From: Endozoicomonas_A sp049275935
Lineage (GTDB): Bacteria; Pseudomonadota; Gammaproteobacteria; Pseudomonadales; Endozoicomonadaceae
Assembly: GCF_049275935.1 (NCBI RefSeq)
Contig: NZ_CP184830.1
Location: forward strand, 3,720,001 to 3,784,000
Direction: 5' to 3'
DNA: 64,000 nt
Shown here piece by piece: positions 60,667 through 64,000 of this stretch (position 1 is the first letter of the stretch; the number at the start of each line of letters is the position of its first letter). The notes beneath the pieces were generated by a model, which saw nothing but the letters and a program-made list of their open reading frames with translations, made no database searches and was not told the origin of the DNA. The translations under genes and the position numbers were made by a program.

Positions 60667-61953
60667 TTGGATCGAACCATCACACAATCTGATCTTGAAT
60701 TTGATGCCCGGCATATCTGGCACCCTTATGGGACAACACCCAGCCAGTATAAACTGTTTGCCGTTGAAAGTGCTTCAGGGGTCAGGCTCCGCTTGAGTGA
60801 TGGCAGAGAAGTGATTGACGGGATGTCCTCCTGGTGGTGTACGGTCCACGGCTATAATCATCCGTTTATGAATCAGGCCATTAAGGATCAGGTCGATTCA
60901 ATGTCCCATGTCATGTTCGGTGGGTTGACCCATAAGCCCGCCATTGAACTGTCTCGCAGACTGGTTGAGTTGACACCCGAACCGATCAAAACCGTATTTT
61001 TTGCGGATTCAGGTTCAGTCGCTGTAGAAGTAGCCATCAAGATGGCCATGCAGTATTGGCAATGCAGGGGCGAGATTAACAAGAACAAGTTGCTGACATT
61101 TAAAGGCGGATACTTCGGCGATACGACCGGGGGCATGGCGGTCTGTGATCCTGACAATGGTATGCACCATCTGTTTACCGGTATTCTGCCTGAACATCAT
61201 TTCGTGCCCCGTCCCGGCTGCGGCTTCGATGAGACACTTGAAGACCATCATATAGAACCTTTTCGCTCTGAACTGGAGTCCCTGAATCATCAGGTGGCCG
61301 CCGTTATTATTGAGCCTATCGTTCAGGGGGCTGGTGGAATGCATTTCTACTCCCCCGACTTTCTGAGAAAAGTCAGAGCACTCTGTGATGAGCATGAAGT
61401 CTTGCTCATTCATGATGAGATTGCCACGGGTTTTGGTCGAACCGGGAAAATGTTTGCCTGTGAACACGCCGATGTTATCCCGGATATCATGTGTGTAGGT
61501 AAAGCCCTTACCGGTGGCTATATGACGTTATCAGCTGTGATGTGCACCGAAGAAGTCAGTAAGGCCATCTGTGACACTGGTCCGATCATGCACGGACCTA
61601 CTTTCATGGCTAATCCTCTGGCTTGTGCAGCCGGTGTGGCGAGCATGGATATTTTATCTTCAGGTGAGTGGGTCAATCAGGTGGCTAACATAGAGAAAAA
61701 ATTATGGGCTGGTCTCTCTCCCTGTAATGAGCTTGGAGCGGTGGCTAACGTACGGGTTCTGGGAGCTATTGGTGTGGTTGAATTGAGACAGCCGGTGGTG
61801 ATGTCTGAAATTCAAACCCGTTTCCCAGAACAGGGGGTATGGGTCAGACCTTTCGGTAAACTGGTTTATGTTATGCCACCTTATGTCATTTCAGATGAAG
61901 ATCTGGATACTCTGTGCAAAGCCATTTGTACGGTTGTTGAGTCCATCCGTTAA
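60667..61953 (+). CDS. bioA: adenosylmethionine-8-amino-7-oxononanoate aminotransferase
   Basis: BioA transfers an amino group from S-adenosylmethionine to KAPA, giving DAPA in biotin synthesis. With a TTG start at 60667 (GGAG upstream) the protein has 428 residues and begins DRTITQSDLEFDARHIWHPYG, as in E. coli BioA; the frame also extends to a GTG at 60598. Other signs are IDGMSSWWCTVHGYNHP, FADSGSVAVEVAIKMA, LIHDEIATGFGRTGK and the PLP Lys in MCVGKALTGGYMTLSA. No other bio gene is adjacent. Confidence 0.93.
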   Translation: MDRTITQSDLEFDARHIWHPYGTTPSQYKLFAVESASGVRLRLSDGREVIDGMSSWWCTVHGYNHPFMNQAIKDQVDSMSHVMFGGLTHKPAIELSRRLVELTPEPIKTVFFADSGSVAVEVAIKMAMQYWQCRGEINKNKLLTFKGGYFGDTTGGMAVCDPDNGMHHLFTGILPEHHFVPRPGCGFDETLEDHHIEPFRSELESLNHQVAAVIIEPIVQGAGGMHFYSPDFLRKVRALCDEHEVLLIHDEIATGFGRTGKMFACEHADVIPDIMCVGKALTGGYMTLSAVMCTEEVSKAICDTGPIMHGPTFMANPLACAAGVASMDILSSGEWVNQVANIEKKLWAGLSPCNELGAVANVRVLGAIGVVELRQPVVMSEIQTRFPEQGVWVRPFGKLVYVMPPYVISDEDLDTLCKAICTVVESIR

Positions 61954-62179
61954 CGAGCACCGTCTCGCGAGAGTGCGAATCGCAATTAATGGCTGAGCAG
62001 GATGCGCTGAGGGATTTGGTGATTGGCGTGCCAGTGCTCAAAAAAGATTCATGGGCTCTGCAGGGGTTGTCTACAATTCTACGTGCTATCCGGCTCGGAT
62101 AGTCGGTTATAGAGTTCCGGTGGCCCTCGTTCGGGCTTCCGGGCTGGCACTTCCCAAGGCTGCTGCTGGAGGTTTAGTT

Positions 62180-62428
62180 ATGGCTCTCCGTTTTGATCTG
62201 CCTGATCTGCTGGAAGACTTTGACGAAGAACAGGGCTCTTGTGACGCAGAACCCTGCTATCCCTACCCGATATTTGGCGGGTTGCCAGAAGAAGTCGTCA
62301 TGAGGCGGCTGACCGTTTGTAATTCATTGGTCAGGCTGAATCTGCGAGGTGCTCCCGTCAATACGCGGTTGAGTATTTCTTTGAGTCAGGGTCGTGGGCG
62401 AATGAAGGTGCTGGTAAGACTTCCCTGA
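62180..62428 (+). CDS. small hypothetical protein
   Basis: No family is recognised. The 82-residue product MALRFDLPDLLEDFDEEQGS has an acidic N-terminus, two Cys (SCDAEPCYPYP) and a basic C-terminus (LSQGRGRMKVLVRLP). The ATG at 62180 has GGAGG 7-8 nt upstream, the main reason to call it; the frame runs up to 62051. The region 61954-62179 shows the short palindrome TCTCGCGAGA and no gene. Confidence 0.5.
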   Translation: MALRFDLPDLLEDFDEEQGSCDAEPCYPYPIFGGLPEEVVMRRLTVCNSLVRLNLRGAPVNTRLSISLSQGRGRMKVLVRLP

Positions 62429-62628
62429 GATTGGAGTTGGAGTTTGGCACACCAGACACTTCGAACGTAAGCTGGCGAATAAGATCCCCCGATATGTGAT
62501 AATCTCCGCGTCAAAGCCCTGTCAAAGAGTGTCCGTTCAACAGCCACTCTCTTTTCTGAATATCGATCTGGCTTTGCTGAAAACAAAAAGGTTGGAAGAA
62601 ATCAAATCTTATTCGCAGGTTCCCTAGA

Positions 62629-63273
62629 ATGACCGAGCAATATCCATCACTGATCAAAGAAACATTTCCTGTGGGGCCTTTGCAGTGTAACTGCACCATC
62701 ATTGGTGACCCCATTACCAGGAAAGCCATCGTCATCGACCCCGGTGGTGATCCTGATGTGATTCTTGCCAAGTTGGAGAGTCACGGACTAAAATCAGTAG
62801 CGTTGATTCATACTCATGCTCACTTGGATCACTTCCTGGCTAGCGGTGAAATCAAGAAAAAGACTGGTGCTTCCATTCATCTTCACAAAGAAGATAAGTT
62901 CCTCTGGGATAATCTCGAAACTCAGTGTCGTATGTTTGGTGTGCCCTATAACCCTGTTCCAGATCCTGACTTCTGGCTGAATGATGATCAGGAGCTTCCT
63001 TGCTGTGGGGGGGTGGCGATGCATACTCCCGGACATACCCCTGGGTCCATGTGTTTCCACTTTGTGAAAGAGAATCTGTTGATCGCTGGAGACACCCTGT
63101 TCCGCCGATCAATTGGTAGAACGGATCTTTGGGGTGGTGACTTCAAAGCAATAGAGAAGTCCATTCGTGATCGTCTGTACACTTTGGATGAGGAAACCAC
63201 TGTAGTTACAGGTCATGGTCCGGATACCTGTATTGGCGAAGAAATCCGGGAAAACAGCATTATTCGCGGTTAG
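62629..63273 (+). CDS. metallo-beta-lactamase-fold hydrolase, glyoxalase II-like (YcbL type)
   Basis: The 214-residue protein has the di-metal motif THAHLDH (HxHxDH), the later HTPGHTPGSMCFHF and LLIAGDTLF, and a terminal VVTGHGPDTCIGEE. The length and absence of the extra C-terminal domain of GloB favour the YcbL-like type II glyoxalase group. It may hydrolyse S-lactoylglutathione or another thioester. The OmpA-like gene follows within 12 nt. Confidence 0.9.
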   Translation: MTEQYPSLIKETFPVGPLQCNCTIIGDPITRKAIVIDPGGDPDVILAKLESHGLKSVALIHTHAHLDHFLASGEIKKKTGASIHLHKEDKFLWDNLETQCRMFGVPYNPVPDPDFWLNDDQELPCCGGVAMHTPGHTPGSMCFHFVKENLLIAGDTLFRRSIGRTDLWGGDFKAIEKSIRDRLYTLDEETTVVTGHGPDTCIGEEIRENSIIRG

Positions 63274-63284
63274 GAGAAGTGAAC

Positions 63285-63947
63285 ATGTTAATGCAGCTGA
63301 AAAGAATGTCATTGGTCGTTGCCGCCGCTGCGGTCATAGCGGGTTGTCATACGACCAATCCATACACTGGTGAGAAGGAAGTCAGTAAAACCACTGCATA
63401 CGGTGGCATTGGTGCAGTTACCGGTGCTGTCATTGGCGGTTTGGTCGGTGGCGGCGAAGGGGCTCTGGAGGGCGCTGCGATTGGTGCTGCAGCCGGAGCT
63501 GGCTATGGTTATTACACGGACAGGCAGGAAGCAGCGCTCAGAAAAGAGTTGCTGGGAACCGGTGTTCAGGTACAACGGGATGGAGATAACCTCAAGTTAA
63601 TCATGCCCTCTAACATCACATTTGATACCAATAAGTCAGCGATCAAGTCCAGTTTCTATCCTGTTCTGGGTTCTGTTGCCAAAGTTGTCAAGGAGTTCGA
63701 CAAGAATCTGGTTGACATAGTTGGCTATACCGACAGCACCGGGACTAACAAGATTAACCTGCCTCTCTCCGAGGATCGGGCCAGGAGTGTGGCGGATTAT
63801 CTGATATATCAAGGGGTTTCCGGGTCACGCGTTACCTATTCTGGTGCGGGAGCCTCAGATCCTATTGGCAATAACAACACCATGCAGGGTCGTGCGCTGA
63901 ACAGAAGGGTAGAGATAAATTTGATACCGGATCCCAAACATCAATAA
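63285..63947 (+). CDS. OmpA-family lipoprotein (YiaD-like)
   Basis: The 220-residue protein has a lipoprotein signal (SLVVAAAAVIAGC, lipobox IAGC), a Gly/Ala-rich glycine-zipper segment (GGIGAVTGAVIGGLVGG), and a C-terminal OmpA peptidoglycan-binding domain (ITFDTNKSAIKSSFYPVL, IVGYTDSTGTNKINLPLSEDRARSVADYL, NRRVEINLIP). It would anchor the outer membrane to peptidoglycan. The ATG at 63285 has AGGAG 8 nt upstream. It may be cotranscribed with the preceding hydrolase gene. Confidence 0.92.
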   Translation: MLMQLKRMSLVVAAAAVIAGCHTTNPYTGEKEVSKTTAYGGIGAVTGAVIGGLVGGGEGALEGAAIGAAAGAGYGYYTDRQEAALRKELLGTGVQVQRDGDNLKLIMPSNITFDTNKSAIKSSFYPVLGSVAKVVKEFDKNLVDIVGYTDSTGTNKINLPLSEDRARSVADYLIYQGVSGSRVTYSGAGASDPIGNNNTMQGRALNRRVEINLIPDPKHQ

Positions 63948-64000
63948 ATATTGAAAAGCCAGCCAGTGTGCCGAAACTGTTCTGAGATAAGCGTTCGTCG

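Overview
The window looks like a chromosomal segment of a host-associated marine gammaproteobacterium, most probably Endozoicomonas or a close relative (Oceanospirillales). This rests on gammaproteobacterial housekeeping genes (ligB, galE, nadC, panE, yajQ, ampG, hugZ, fxsA, groESL, roxA, bioA, nagA and an arginine succinyltransferase operon) interleaved with expanded families of large proteins that look eukaryotic-like: F-box-like/WD40-repeat proteins, divergent ABC1/UbiB-type kinases, a proline-rich protein and secreted Cys4 proteins. Genus assignment is inference; no rRNA or tRNA gene was seen.

Layout. 1-4.2 kb: ligB (cut by the window edge), galE, nadC, a secreted VirK-like protein, panE. 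4.2-9.1 kb: an island with two paralogous ABC1-like kinases, bounded by a ~51-bp direct repeat and carrying a 47-bp tandem repeat. 9.2-23.1 kb: a MerR-methyltransferase fusion, dodecin, yajQ, ampG, an IS200-type element, a toxin-antitoxin pair with an orphan BrnA-like antitoxin, an alkyltransferase-like protein, an outer-membrane DUF481 protein, an SDR, an unknown membrane/coiled-coil protein, hugZ behind a Fur-box-like promoter, fxsA and groESL behind a sigma32-like promoter. 23.3-46.3 kb: accessory region with a proline-rich protein, two secreted Cys4 paralogues, roxA, a GST, and six full-length F-box-like/WD40 genes (ten repeats each) plus one fragment. 46.3-55.5 kb: a lipoprotein and the leftward ast/aru operon (astC, an M20 hydrolase, two succinyltransferase subunits, a DUF1338 protein, astD, astB). 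55.7-64 kb: a methyltransferase, a GlxA/ArgR-like regulator, nagA, a coiled-coil protein, a double PTPS/QueD-like protein, bioA, a small unknown gene, a metallo-hydrolase and an OmpA-type lipoprotein.

The most striking part is the WD40 region. Each of the six full-length genes has the same ~145-bp leader containing a palindrome GAAACT-N6-AGTTTC (exact in four, degenerate in two), which suggests one shared regulator. A tandem duplication (copy 1 38640-43755, copy 2 43756-49090) copied the end of one WD40 gene, a whole WD40 gene, the lipoprotein, astB and most of astD. It left a truncated astD, a nonsense- and deletion-bearing astB, and a WD40 fragment; the full-length WD40 gene of copy 2 is a mosaic of two neighbours. 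Decayed pieces of the roxA 3' end lie behind two WD40 genes, and a decayed WD40 end lies between the second Cys4 gene and roxA, so the family probably spread from a locus next to roxA.

Small mobile repeats are frequent: a 167-bp inverted-repeat element inserted at CTAG (two full copies, one fragment), a 292-bp element with 30-bp terminal repeats also bounded by CTAG, hairpin repeats carrying GAGGGTGTCGCAAAA ends, and an IS605-type right-end remnant.
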